Origin: Clavelina lepadiformis
Taxonomy: Eukaryota > Chordata > Ascidiacea > Aplousobranchia > Clavelinidae
NCBI RefSeq assembly: GCF_947623445.1
Contig: NC_135247.1
Coordinates: 15,006,501-15,070,500 of the forward strand
Length of the DNA: 64,000 nt
Direction of reading: 5' to 3'
Below the pieces are notes generated by a model. That model did not search any database. It was not told where the DNA came from and saw nothing but the letters and a program-made list of their open reading frames with translations. Below are positions 25,894 through 38,500 of this stretch, piece after piece; within the stretch, counting starts at the first letter, position 1, and the number at the start of each line of letters is the position of its first letter. The translations under genes and the position numbers were made by a program.

Positions 25894-28800
25894 CAGATAT
25901 TTCCATTCGTCCTGGGTATAAAAAGTTGAGTTATATCAGGCGAAAAACATTTATAAGTTAAAATTGATAACAAAAAGAAACAAAAAACAGTAGCCTGTAA
26001 GGCCTAGTCAATTACAAAATTGCTTAGTAAGTGTGCTAAATTTAGAACAAAAATTGTTTGGTCATATAAAAGTTTTTTCTGGTGTTCTTTTTAGCGACTG
26101 AAATACATATTCATATTCCCAACATAGTAATGTGATTTTTGGAAAGGCTTAACAACCTTGACCTTGGCGTCGGAGTATGGTATTGATGAATAGTGCTATT
26201 TATGCAAGATTTTGGATTTACAGGTTATTATTATTGGACAGATGATTTTCTGATAATTTGTGATTTGATTTTATGGATCTAAATATATAGAAGTAGAACT
26301 ATCAACACAAGTTTTAACGGTTTGCGCCAGGAGATAAAAGAGTGTTCACGGTTGACGGTCCAACCGCCTTTGAAAGAGTTGACATATTAGGTTTAAGTTT
26401 TACAACAGTGTGTGCAGTAAGACCAACAATATCTTAAGCTAATTATAGCCTTTAGAGAAGATGCTTATAACTTTTTTCCTTATTGATCGAAATTGTTCAG
26501 GCGTTTTAAACATATTGCGTTAAGAATGTCATGTTTGTATGGAAAGATAACTGTTTCGTGGTTTTATGTAAACCGTAGAATCATCTTTCTGATCTCGCCA
26601 CGTCAGTAACACAGACAGGCAAAGCGCGGATACCAAATTAACCACAGCCACGGGCACAAATAATGCTGCTAATATGCGTGGTTTGTGTATAAATGGTAAA
26701 CGCAGCAATCTTGAGTTATTATACTCTCTTCTGGAAAAGGTTCTAGTGTAAAACATAGCGATGGAAGTGTAAATGCAAACAAGTTCCTCAGATATGTGAA
26801 AGTAATGATTACTTGTGCTTTGGCTATCGTGTTTTTACGTCATGAATATGCATCACCACAGGCTGAACAAGCAACTATGCAGCCCGGTGGCACTGCGCGT
26901 CTTCTTTGTGAAGCTGCTTAATTGCTGTGCGTAGCAAACACTCAGATATGTGGGCGGCAAAGAATTTGCAAGTTGACCATAGCAACTGCACCCGCTCATA
27001 CCGCCCACATAATTCAGGTTTAACTACATCAAGCTCTTTATTCTCTTGACTTGGGTATCGCTTGATTTCTGTTTTTTTTTTCTCTGAGAAGCCATGATGA
27101 AAATGCCGGGATTGGGTCCACGACGATGAAGTCATGGAAAAGCGAAACAGAGCTTCATAGCAATACAGCGAAGGTATTTCAGAGAGGCTGTAACACAGCA
27201 ACACAGCAACAGAACAGCAGGTAGGAGTAAATTAACTCAGAGAAATATGGAAGTGATGAAATAAAAAATCCTCATGTAGTGTTTTTACGCCCAAAGATCG
27301 AATACTGTAAAACTCTCCTCGTACATGAATAAATTAAATCTAGCAAATTTTGTTCAGCGTTTCTTCTTGTTTACGATGTAAGGTATTCCTTGGCATCCTA
27401 TCCGCAGTTGACATTTCAGTTAAGGATAATTATTCGAAAAACTTTACTTTGTTCGGAGGCTACAATCAGGGCACCTTGTCTTATTATAGTTTTGTCAGGT
27501 TATAGTTTATAGCTTTTTTGAGAGTTAATGATATTAATTTAAAATGTTTATGCTGTCAACGCAGATTTAGGCAGTTTTTTCATTTTAGCAGTTGCCTTCC
27601 ACCTTTTACTTGTTTTTAGCTCTGTGGATTAGAGGTTATATCCGAAGCAAATAAAGAATCCAGTGTCAACCGCATTAAATTTGCAAACTTAGCCCTTTCG
27701 AACTAATCTAACTTGCTAGTGGCATCTAACGTTGGTATAATTTCTGTTTCTGACTCAATTTGACCACACCTTAATCATATCAACTTTTGGACCATAATAA
27801 AACGTATTCATATAAATTCGAAAGTTTTTTTTATGTAATGAGCTATTTGCCGGTTCTTGCGATAAACTTAGACGTTACTGATTATCTCCGAGATGGTGGT
27901 ACTGTATGTACGAAGCTATCAAAGGGCGCTAATAGTGTTATGGTATATGCAATTGTGCATTTTAATTCTTGCAATTAAATTGGTGTTCGTTTGAACACTT
28001 CATTCATATAACATTTCTTTTACACTCAAAAGCATTATGCAAGTGAGGGTCATAGCATACAACAGGTTCTTACCAGATAAAGCTTGATTCCAAATTTCCT
28101 TGTCTCGTGATATGACCAAAGAAGCTTGCTTGTCGTCTCATAATATTGTTCTGGAGAGTTTTCTGTTGACCGGTTTAAGCCAGAACTTTTTTCATTTGTT
28201 TGTTCACACATATCCTCATTTTGCGAATAAACCACATTTCAACTGCGTTTACTCGTAACTATTTTCTTTTTCTTTATAATGTCCATGTTTTGCATCGATA
28301 TTGCAATATATAGAAAGAATGCAGCAACACTCGTTTCCGGATTGAAAATTGTAAGTTATTATTTTGAAGTGTATGTGTATGTTTTACAAGGTTAATCTTG
28401 CATGGAGAATTTTTTTTTTGATCATTTTTTCCCATCTGTAATAAACTTCACTAATAGATCTCTAAGGTATTTAAAGGGCTACACTTAGATACTACTTGTA
28501 CTGTTTATAACCATTAAGGATCATTTTATTATCTTGCTATTTTTATAAAATGCAATGTATTCTTTTTCGTATTATTGAATGCCAATATAGTGCAGCCAAA
28601 ATGTTAGTAAACATAATTTCAGCAAACATTTCGTTTCGGGCTTGAAAAATTCCCAATACTGAAGAAATTAACGCATGTAGAGTTTATGAAGCTCATGTGT
28701 TAATCAGAAATAAGTTTTGGCTTCATAATTGCAATTGGGTGGTGAAGGTTTGCGCGTGAGGATGAGATAACGTAAATCTAGAGAACGTTAAAGGTCGAAA

Positions 28801-29021
28801 AAACAAAAGTTGGGATGGGGAATCGATGTTGGGTATGCTGGGGTTACGCCGATGGATTTCCATTGTATCCTGGATGAATAGTCGGTGCCGGTAATCACTG
28901 CTGGTGAATATCATTTTTATTTTTCAGTAAATGGTTAACAGATATCGCAGGAATACAAAGAGATGTTTTTAATTAGGAAATATCCTGGAGAGTTTCAAGC
29001 GCTTGTTATTTAAGCGTTTCT
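25894..29021. other. convergent intergenic region
   Basis: It lies between the 3' ends of the uncharacterised gene (+) and the first receptor (-). One minus-strand segment at 26529-26756 could be a membrane-span exon (listed separately). Nothing else was supported. Confidence 0.35.
26529..26756 (-). other. possible membrane-span exon with tyrosine tail
   Basis: A minus-strand open frame encodes a hydrophobic stretch (ILAALFVPVAVVNLVSALCL), then a short tail with STVYIKPRNSYLS and a stop. A TTAG acceptor just before the hydrophobic segment would make it a terminal exon of a single-pass membrane protein. YIKP resembles the YIRKP of the nearby receptor tail at 35.6 kb. No upstream extracellular exons in phase were found, so it may be chance or a gene remnant. 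Confidence 0.25.
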
Positions 29022-32000
29022 TTATACATTATTGTTAATCCTATGTGTTGGGTGGCACAAAACCCTGCTTGGCCCACTTCCGTATGTTTCTGCAGTAGTA
29101 TTTGTTTTACTAAGATAAAGCCCAGGTGTTGCTTGGTTAAACTGGCAACTTGGCCCACTTTCATCTGTGTCTGTAATGCGACTTTGTTTATCGAGATAAT
29201 TCCCATTTGCAGGGGTAAATAATATGCTTGTGTCAGTTGATTCAGAGTCGAAATACGTTACTTTCCTGACATAATGCGTTTGCAATTGTTCACTGGTGTT
29301 ATTTTGCATGACGTCGTTGTCTGATGTAGTGAATTCAGATCCTGATTCTTCAACGGTCGAAGATTGCGATAGAACTTGATTGCGGTTTAACATGAAGTAT
29401 TCCGAGTTCAGAAACGAAAGAAACTCAACGCGATGCTGAGGTGCGGAAATTCTGCCATCTTCGTTTATCGTGTGATCTATTTCTGTAACTGTAGATGTAG
29501 AAAAATGTTGCCAAAAACAACTTGTAACGCTAGAAATTTAACATTACAAAACATTACTCAGGGCCTAATTCTAAAATTGTACAAACCAAACTTTACATAT
29601 AGGTGCACCTGGTAAATGAACAGGGACGTCAGCTGCCTTTTCAACTTCGTCTGGACGTTCTATGTTGGACCTAAAAATACAGGTTACAGATTAAGCGATT
29701 TTAAAGCAAGTTTTAAGACTAAACGTTTACGTCCAGCAAAGAAAAACGTTTAATCTCACGGGCCGAAACGATCCTGCTCTTCGCTGTCCCACTCCATCTG
29801 CACGAGATATACAATTGGGTTAGCGCAAATGGGGAAAGCCTGTTACTACATTGTTTGAAGTTAAATTAAGGTTGGAGTTAAATATGTATTAAGTTCTCTT
29901 AAAATAATAATATCTACTCAATTAAAATCTTGTTGAAAGGTTCAGGTGACCTTCTGACACTCTAATAACACTCACTCTAACAACGACACTCTAATCACGT
30001 TTAACACTCTATAATTGTTATTATATGTAAATCTACACTGTACTTACAACTGAAATTTTGATTGACGGGTTCAATGGTTTGTATTTTAGGCAAGTGAACA
30101 TGACAGCTGTAATGAGCAAGATAATAAGCAGAGAGCAAACCGTCCCAATGATAACAAGATTCTGGATTTGGTCGGTTTCATCTGGAACTTACCCACAATT
30201 GTTTCGTGAGTATGGGGCATACAATAGATTGATTACTTTACTGTTTATCTACTCATATAAGCGAAACTTCTTGTCCGATATTAAAGAGGCAACGTTTTAA
30301 TATCAGGATAATTTTCTTTGAAAACTTGCAAAACAAGTATGACAGCATTTGTATTGTGTATAAATATTGCAAATAAATTAGGTAAAGCTGATTCCGAACT
30401 AAATAAACTCAGCCCGAAGTTGTTTAACCGTTTCTTGGTTAATTATATTTGCAGGTGAAATTGGTTACGATTCTCTGGAATTTTAGTTACCTTTTGAAAA
30501 CATGAAGAAGGTGTTACCTGTTACCTGGTTATTTATTCAGTTACTTATTCGCAGTTTAAGTAGGTTACCTGTAAATTCACTTACCATATACCTTTTGTAA
30601 AAGTCATGATTTGAAATAAATTCATAAAAATTAGTGTAAATTGGAATAAATTTAAAACAGGGATAAAAGTCATATAAACCAACCAAGTGCGAAAAAAAGC
30701 CCTTTTCAACCTAACTGAATAAGTAACCAGGGAACCGGTAACACCAATACTTTTTGTATATAGCATGAATGACTCAATACTTAACCAGTAGGAAAACGGT
30801 AACCAACTTCCCCGCTGTAAAAATAAACTATTATCTAAAAGTTTCCTGAAGCATACCATTCTTTGTTTTGACGCGAAGATATCCAATATTGCTTTTAGGA
30901 TGAAATATGTTATCTTCGATTCTATAAAACCCGAAAACGCAGTACTCAATATCAGGGAGTAAGTCTTTGATATGGAAGTTGGCCGTGTCACTACGAGCTT
31001 CCTGCACAGAAAATGAAAAAAAAAATTGTAAATTACGTTCAGTTAGCACTTTCCCTAAGCAACCGGTGTTTGATTAAGTCTACTTTTTAATCTGTAGTTT
31101 ATTACACCTTTTGATTTGTTTTCGTATGTAAACAACCTTTTCAAAACGTTATGTTATCGATCGCCATGTGAACTGGTTACCGTTACATAGTTACTTATAC
31201 AAGTACTTCTTCGCACTTTAAGTGAGTTACTTGTTAAATCCTTTGTTAATCGTCATCGTCTACTTTTGATTTAATATAAACTCAAATAAATTTAAACAAA
31301 TTTAAACAAGTAGGAAACAAGTTAAGGAAGTTTGGGGAACAAGTAACCCAGTTCATGTCGGTGTATGCTATTACCACTTTAGCCAACTTAATCATCGACA
31401 TACGTATATCTAAAGCTCGTTTGCATTGACAATAATTGCCATGGTTGCAAGTTACCGTATATAAAAATAACAATTTCACACCGTGTTAGCGATGAGCTTA
31501 GTTTGATATGTTGCAACTGTTGGTATATTTTCAGGAGGTGATCTTGAATCGCAGGTTTCCTGCGAGTAACCTGAAATATAAAAAACATAACTGTTTAAAT
31601 ACAGTAGATCATACTTTGATCATACTGTAAGTGAGCTTCGTTTACTCACCTTTCAAATTCGCTACGGAGATTTTGAAGATAAATTTGTCAAAGTAACCTC
31701 GCACCTTCTCGCTAGGTACTCCGAGACTAATATTCATTGAATGAGCTTCGACGTTCATAGTGGATATTTTGGGTTGGCTAGATTCGTCTATATTGTTTAA
31801 TAGAATTTGAATTTTTGTACCAAACTGTTGTTTTTAATGCACCACATGCAGGTTCGTTCAAATAGTGTAGTGAAAAACTAACATGTTGACGACATTGTCC
31901 CAACAATATGTCAGAAATATATTTCTTATATGTTAGTTTTGTGGTTAATTGTTGTAATGTGTCGGTTTTCGCAATCACTATCAATAAGATATATCTGCAT

Positions 32001-32940
32001 TCGTGTAATACTTGCAATAGGTTGGTATTCAATAAAACCACTTTTAGTATTCCCAATTTGTATTACATCACAAAAACTTAATTTCTATAAAAAATCTCCG
32101 TTTACGCTGACACAATTTGACCGGTGTTCGGACAACTTACTCTCCAACTTCACACAGAAGAAGCTCGTGTCTGTGTAATTTGTGCAGTGGCAAGACGTAC
32201 ACTTATTGTTGCAAGAACCCATCCCACTTGAATACAATGCACGCACTTTAAATTTTCCTTCAACAACAGAACAGCAACTTGTAAATATCTTACGTTAAAA
32301 CTGTATTTTCATTGAAATTAGCCCTTGTGTAATGAAGGGACGTTTCTTGAAAACAAAAAGGTTTCGACTCACCGCAGAAATCTGGTGGTATGTTCAACAA
32401 ACACGTGACTGAGACCCCGTCCTGCTCAAGTTTAAAGCACTCATTCTCATAACATCTATCTTTATGGTCAGAACTAAACATCAACATTATTTACCAAAAT
32501 TTACTTGTTCAGGCATAGTTACTGAGGACTCTCATTTTCGATTAATTGTAAAATAGTTACAAAATAAAGTTTGGTAACCATACATCCATTTTAATACGAA
32601 TCATATACTTGTGGATTATATAGTAGACCGGTTTAGAGTTTACCATTTTTGTATCTGATATTCTGATTGCTCATATTTCCCCAGGTCACTCTTCCAATGT
32701 AGTGTAGTTTGAAGATCCTTCACTTCCCAGTAAAGTTCGTACAGACCTGATTATGTTCAAGATAGCTTTTTGGCTTTGAAATTTTATTGATACATTATGG
32801 TAACTATAATGTTATTTTATAGATTACAAAACATAAATATTGCATCAATTGAGCTTACCTTTTTGAGAAATTGTTAACCCTGGAAAACAAGTTGTGATGA
32901 AATATACGCCTAAAAAAACATACTTAGCTGGCCTTTTCAT
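29022..32940 (-). CDS. class II cytokine receptor-like membrane protein, copy A
   Basis: Eleven exons from 32940 down: 32940-32859, 32746-32644, 32473-32373, 32257-32141, 31787-31650, 31570-31482, 31001-30857, 30187-30048, 29797-29760, 29670-29609 and 29482-29022, giving 491 residues. A signal peptide (MKRPAKYVFLGVYF) is followed by two FNIII-like domains. Domain 1 has DLQTTLHWK and KFKVRALY, with several cysteines. Domain 2 has ISVANLK and LLPDIEYCVFGFYR, the L-P-x-x-x-Y-C signature seen in class II cytokine receptors. The membrane span lies near residues 270-291. The tail is about 200 residues long, with a membrane-proximal KPLNPSIKISV that could act like a box 1, and Tyr434/Tyr461/Tyr472 in a repeated motif. 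Major intron phases (1,2,1,0,1,0), with two extra phase-1 introns, fit the class II receptor pattern as I recall it. The ligand is unknown. It is a tandem paralogue of the 35.6-38.9 kb gene. Confidence 0.85.
29071..29232 (-). repeat. two 81-bp coding repeats in receptor A tail
   Basis: Two imperfect direct repeats with an 81-bp period (the word ggcccactt recurs at 29071 and 29152) encode two 27-residue units. Each unit carries TP, a G-x-Y-L-x-K tyrosine motif (GNYLDK, GLYLSK) and SGPS. Confidence 0.75.
30510..30745. mobile_element. MITE with about 31-bp inverted repeats, receptor A intron
   Basis: The ends are GGTGTTACC... and ...GGTAACACC. The left 31 bases and the reverse complement of the right 31 agree at all but about five positions, both ending in TTATTCAG. 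No clear target duplication was found. It is related to the element at 31170-31354 in the next intron (shared TTCGCA and TTTAAGT segments). Confidence 0.6.
31170..31354. mobile_element. MITE related to 30510-30745
   Basis: The ends are GAACTGG and CCAGTTC, flanked by ATGT on both sides (possible 4-bp target duplication). Its interior (TACTTCTTCGCACTTTAAG) matches the interior of the element in the neighbouring intron. It is a second, diverged copy of the same small family. Confidence 0.55.
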
Positions 32941-35574
32941 TCTTCTGTCTAATCATTCACAATAAATATAACCATTATATTCTATATTCTATAAGCGACA
33001 TCGTCATTACTGTGCTTAATTTTACTACTTCATATAATTACAACTATTATTAAAACAGATACATTTTTGTATTAGTTTTGTGCCATTTTCTACAGCTTCC
33101 TCACAACCGAAAGTAGTCTATACAAGAAAACATAATCGGAGAATTTGAAGCAAAATGATTTATGCTCTTTTGAGGATGACTCTGCTGTAATTGTGTAAGG
33201 ACCCGATATATACTATACCAAGTATTACTACGTTAATCATTATCGTTCTGAACGTCAACAGGATCGGCAAACATTCACAGCCGAATTGCCTCTTTTACTA
33301 ATTGTGGATGGAAAAATTAAATAAAAGCAACCAATGCTTTATGTCAGCAGTATAAGTGTTTTGTACGTTTTGCACCAGTTGAAGTACATTTTATTTACTT
33401 GATCATGTCGCACTTATTTGCAGTAATGGGAATTTTCCTTATCTCAGAAAACTTCTTGGTATAGTCTAGCAAGCTAGCTAGAACAGGTTTTACTGGTTAT
33501 CTGGTTAATCATTGAACTGACTATTCAGCTACAATTAAACTATATAGTGCTATATCATCCACTACAGCAACGTAACAACTTGCCGGATGTTTATAGGTTT
33601 CGTTCTTTGCTGTACTTCGCTTTCTTCTAAAAAAGCTGTCTGGTTTGGCAAAACATTTTGAAAATCTGCCACCGTTTTAATTTTAACCCTATGACTCTAA
33701 ACATCACTGGTTAGGACATAGTGAGTTTTTAAAATGCTGTTTTTTGAGAAAATATACAAAACATTTGTTATTTATAAAGCTATTTAAAATTATCACAAAT
33801 ATTTCGCAAAAAGTAGCGAATAGGAGGAAAAGTTCTTCAATCTTACATCTTCCTAAAGTAACCTCCAATTTGCAACTCTGCTACCAGTTGTTGCCAGGCT
33901 GAGTAGCTATCAAGGATATTTATAAACAAATGAAATGCCGTGAAAATGGTTGAGAACAATTAATATAGACCCTTTCCGAGTTACTTTTGGGTGGCTAGGT
34001 TTTTTTCAATCGGCCATACGCTTAACGATAGAAGATATCGACCCATTTCGATTCTTTTTTAAATTACAAGCGTTTTGGGCTTTGGGTTTTAAAGATTTCA
34101 CTCAGATGAGTAACATTTGAATTTATTTATGCAATAAATAAAAAACTATTGAAAAAATAATTCCTGGATTTTATTTAATAACACTTCTAATCTTGCACAC
34201 ATGATTTGTTCAATATAATATCTCGGTATGTGGTCAGCGAAGCATGACCACCTACAATGAGTAAGAAAACATTTTAAAACATTTTTAAAACCATTCAGTT
34301 GGTTCAGTTTGTTATCTCAAATTATGTTCACCTGCGTGGTTTATACGACAGGTCGTCTTTGATATCTGTAAATCGGGAAACCCGTTCTACATCAGCAAAG
34401 GGTGTACTATTCTGTACGCCATGGGGTTTTTCTTTTTTTGGCCATGTTTAAAAAGTTCCTTTTACATATAGATCAATCTCATTGTGTATTTACTAAATGT
34501 TTAAGTTTGTAAAACATTTTTGAAAATTTTAACTTTTTTATCCCGTTTTACTTAAATATGGTTGAATTTAGAGATACAGAAACTTAATTTCATAGTCCAG
34601 TAACAAAAAATTAAAATATTTTTTCTTTAATATTCCTGTAAATATGACATCAGCAAATGTCTTTTAAAAATTTTCCTTTCGTAGTTATTTGAAAATGCAG
34701 AATGTCTAAGTTTCACAATTTTTAAGTGAAAATCTTGTGAGTTTACGAGTGAGGTCAGAAAGGTAAAATCATTAAAAGTTTGGTCGGTCTATGTAACTTG
34801 AACTTTTTAAACATGACCAAAAATGAACAACCCTACTATACACGTACGATTCAAAATCGAAGGACAAAATACATGAAATATTTTTTATAAAACCAGGCGG
34901 AACACGTAATGCCATTACATGGCTCCGATATAAATGTTCTCTTAACAAAAGATAATAAAAGATAATAAAGTCATTATCATGCCCAGCGATGTTATGGCAA
35001 GCTCTTATAGCAGCTATGTACTGTATAAAGTTTGCTGATGTATGGTCTTTTTGACGCCTAAGCAATTGTATAGCTTTGCCCTTGCTACCGAGTTAGGCTA
35101 TACGTCACAACCATAAAAAAACAGTGTTTCCAGTTGTATTCTTCTGTTCTGTTCTGTATCCTTCTATTATTATTATTATTCTTCTTCTATATTTGTTATA
35201 CGGATATAACAACATTCCAAGATTCATATAAATGGCAAAGAAACACATACTCAAGAGAAAAAATTGAAAGACCTAATTAATGTTCCAAAATCAACAACGA
35301 AAATTGAAGCAAAGCAAACCAAGTCGGAACACATCAACATACAAAAGAGGTATAGTGGACAATTATTCGAATTTATCAGCCAGTACAGAAATGTGTGGAC
35401 ATAGATATGAGGTATATATAAAATACGTTAGAGAACACTTTCAAGAGATTGTCAGTTACAACTAATACTGTTATCCACATTTCACATCGCTCTCACATTT
35501 CTTAAAGTGCCGATGTTGGGACATGTACAGCAACTTTAACTGTTCTGTTTAAACATTATTACCCTTCAGGAGCT
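32941..35574. other. intergenic between receptor copies A and B
   Basis: AT-rich, with only isolated short frames lacking splice context. A short (ATT)n/CTT-rich tract lies near 35163-35190 and a small inverted repeat gtggtca/tgaccac near 34231-34252. No additional receptor exon was found. Confidence 0.4.
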
Positions 35575-38500
35575 TCAAACATTTGCTATTGAACAAGTTG
35601 TTTTAAACGTGTATACTCCAGTTGGTGCTGGATAAAACTCAACACTGTTTACCTCATTTAGGGGAGTATCTAAAACTGGATTTGGTTTTCGAATGTAAAC
35701 CCCAATTTCTTCACCAAGGAGTCCGCTTGTCTCCTTTTCGCATGCTTCCGAGTCGGAATATACCGACTCCATTTTTTTAGCGTAATTGAATGATGTTTTT
35801 TGACTGTCGTTGCTTTGCCCCCAATCATTGCTTGATACCTTTTCGTCATATGTTGTTTTTCCATTCGTGGAATGTTCTGGCAGTTGATCGTGGTTTAACA
35901 TAACGTCAGTCATCACCTCAGGCAAATGAAGCTCTATGCGATCCGGAGTTTGTTGGATATTCTGTTCAATTCTGCTATTCTCGTTTCTCGTGGGAAATGT
36001 TTCGGAAACTTTTGGATGTAGAAAAATGTTAGGTAAAGTATTGAAGTTTCATAAATGCCATTCAACCTATTCGAGAACATAACGAAAATAACACAGCTGA
36101 CTGATCTCTTAAATTTGCATCAAGCAAGCTTTGAACCTATTACCTTCTGGTAATTTTATGAGAATGTCAGGTGGCTGTTCAACTTCATCCACAGGATTTT
36201 CTTCATGGCTAGGAATATACAAAGTAACGTTATCTGCCTTAAACGTAAATGCCAAGACCAATGAAAATTTGTGACAAGAAAAATTATAGGTACTCACAGC
36301 ACACAAGGCGGTTGCACTTCTTTTTCCAATTCCATCTGTAATAGAGTTGCAATCGTAGTTATAAAAGGGATAAAGAAGACTTTAAATTGAGCTGTTTTAG
36401 TTTCATTTAAGCGCAAGGTGTTTATGTTAGGTCATTTAAAAATCATTACTATCAGTCAATAAAAAGCAAAAATCATACTTTGGTCAAATAGTGCTGACCA
36501 AATTATTATTATTACTGGTTCAGCCTCTACACCAGTGGTTCCCAACCTTTTTTGATTTCGGGACCGAATTTCAAACTTCAGAGTACGTATGGAGCCGCAT
36601 GAAAACACTCAAGTAATTAGAACAAAAATTTTAAAGCATGAAAGCATGTACCAACGAATAGCAACACTAACAAGAAAAATAACACAAATCAATTTAATGT
36701 CCAACTTGACTCCAACTCCAACTGGCAAGTCAAAATATAATCGCCCTAATTATTAAAAATAGATTTTTTATATTTTTTGTGGGATTTTCAGGGGTCAATG
36801 AGAGCCGCAAGAAAGCTAGCTTGGAGCAGCGGTTGGTAATCACTGCTCTACACTTACCACGGGAATAATGATCGAAATTTTCTTGAGAAAAGGTTTGTAT
36901 TTTTTGCAGGCGCAGATGACAGATGCTACGATTAAGGCCATCAGCAGAAATCCAGCAAGCACAATGATAAAGAGGTTTTGTTCATCATCGATTTTTGCTG
37001 GAACTTAAACACACATATCTTGTAACTAAACCTTAGATTAATTACGGCTACTTGGTCCTAATATTTACTCATGATAGCTGGTATAGTATAGATAAAGCTT
37101 CTTACGGTAATCGGTATTAATGTTTGCTTCTGAATAGCTAGTCGGAGGAGGTTTTACAGAGATTTTATTGTAGAAAATAACTGAGTTACGCCAAAGAGGA
37201 TTCAGAAACTGTCTGTCACATAGGACTATTTAACCTTATTAGTTTTTTCAAAAACCACCTTTCGTTGTTTTCACCCGAATATATCCAGTATCACTTGTAG
37301 AATTAACAAATCCGCTTTCGTCAATTGTGTAATGTCCAAACACACAGTAGTCGCTGTCCGGGCGTAAGTCATCAATTTCTATGTAAGCTTTGCCATCCGA
37401 GCACTCTACCTGACAGAATTGATAAAAGCAAATTAACAAGTTTTGGTCACTTGATTTTTGTTTTTACAAGTAATGTTCGGCAAATCATTTTTATTTCCGT
37501 CATAACTTATTATTTAACAAGTTTCATATATTTTCGTTTTTTTAATCAAGAAATTTACAGAAAAGTTGTTTAGCTTCCATTTGCATTCGTCGCCTTAATA
37601 TTATCGCATTATATTTATAATTTTCACTGTAGCAATGTATACTGCCATAACTAAAAAGTTTTACTCACCCTGTCAGTGATGTTACTATGGTATGTTCGGA
37701 GTTCTTTGTCGATTATACTTGAAGGAGGAGGTGCTGAAGCGCAGGTGTCATCTGAATAGTCTTGATAATGGGCAAGTACATGAATATTTAAATTGGTCAA
37801 GCTTGAAACACGTAATTGGGTCACCAGCAGAAACTCAATCACTTACCCTGCAAGTCAGCTACGAAGACGTCGAAGAGAAAGTTCGCGTAAAGAAAGAAGC
37901 AAGACACCTTATTGCTGGGAACATCGAGACTCAACCTTGACGAGTTGTGGCCTGTCTTCACATCTTTTATCTCAGGTTTGCTATATTCGCCTAAATGTGC
38001 GACAGATTGTTTGCTGATATAAAATAATTTGGTTAGGCCTTACAACATTTCAGACATGTATGTATACAATACCTACTATATTTGTCTGCACAGAACTCCT
38101 TGGTGCTGTGGTAGTCCGTACAGTGGCAAGATATACAATCCTTGCAAGGACCAGCAGTCTCATTTAGATACATGGCACGCACTCTTAATTTTCCTTTTAA
38201 AAATAAAAAAGTATATAACTTGTCAAAAACAGGATAATGACAATCAAAAACCTGCTGGTTTAAAATAAAGTGATGCCTTAGCCAATGCAACTATTTTTCG
38301 TTTGAAAATAAGTAACAGAATATTTCAAAACAAGCATTTCTTACCGCAAAAGCTTGGCCATACGGCATCTTCCGCATCCACACACGAAATCCAGTTGCCG
38401 TTTTGCTTAAGCTTACAGTCCAACGGGAAACATTTGCCTTCATCATACTGGGAACTAGAACAAAACATTGATGTTTTTTGGCAGAATGTAGAATGTTTTT

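Noticed and set aside
28050-28235. Minus-strand frame ending at a good donor, possible third receptor tail
   Set aside because: The nearest acceptor puts a stop in the required frame, and similarity to the receptor tails is not convincing.
34231-34252. Short inverted repeat gtggtca/tgaccac
   Set aside because: Seven-base arms are common by chance and no further structure surrounds them.
34772-35065. Minus-strand open frame of 97 codons between the receptors
   Set aside because: No motif, no splice sites in phase, no counterpart near the other receptor.
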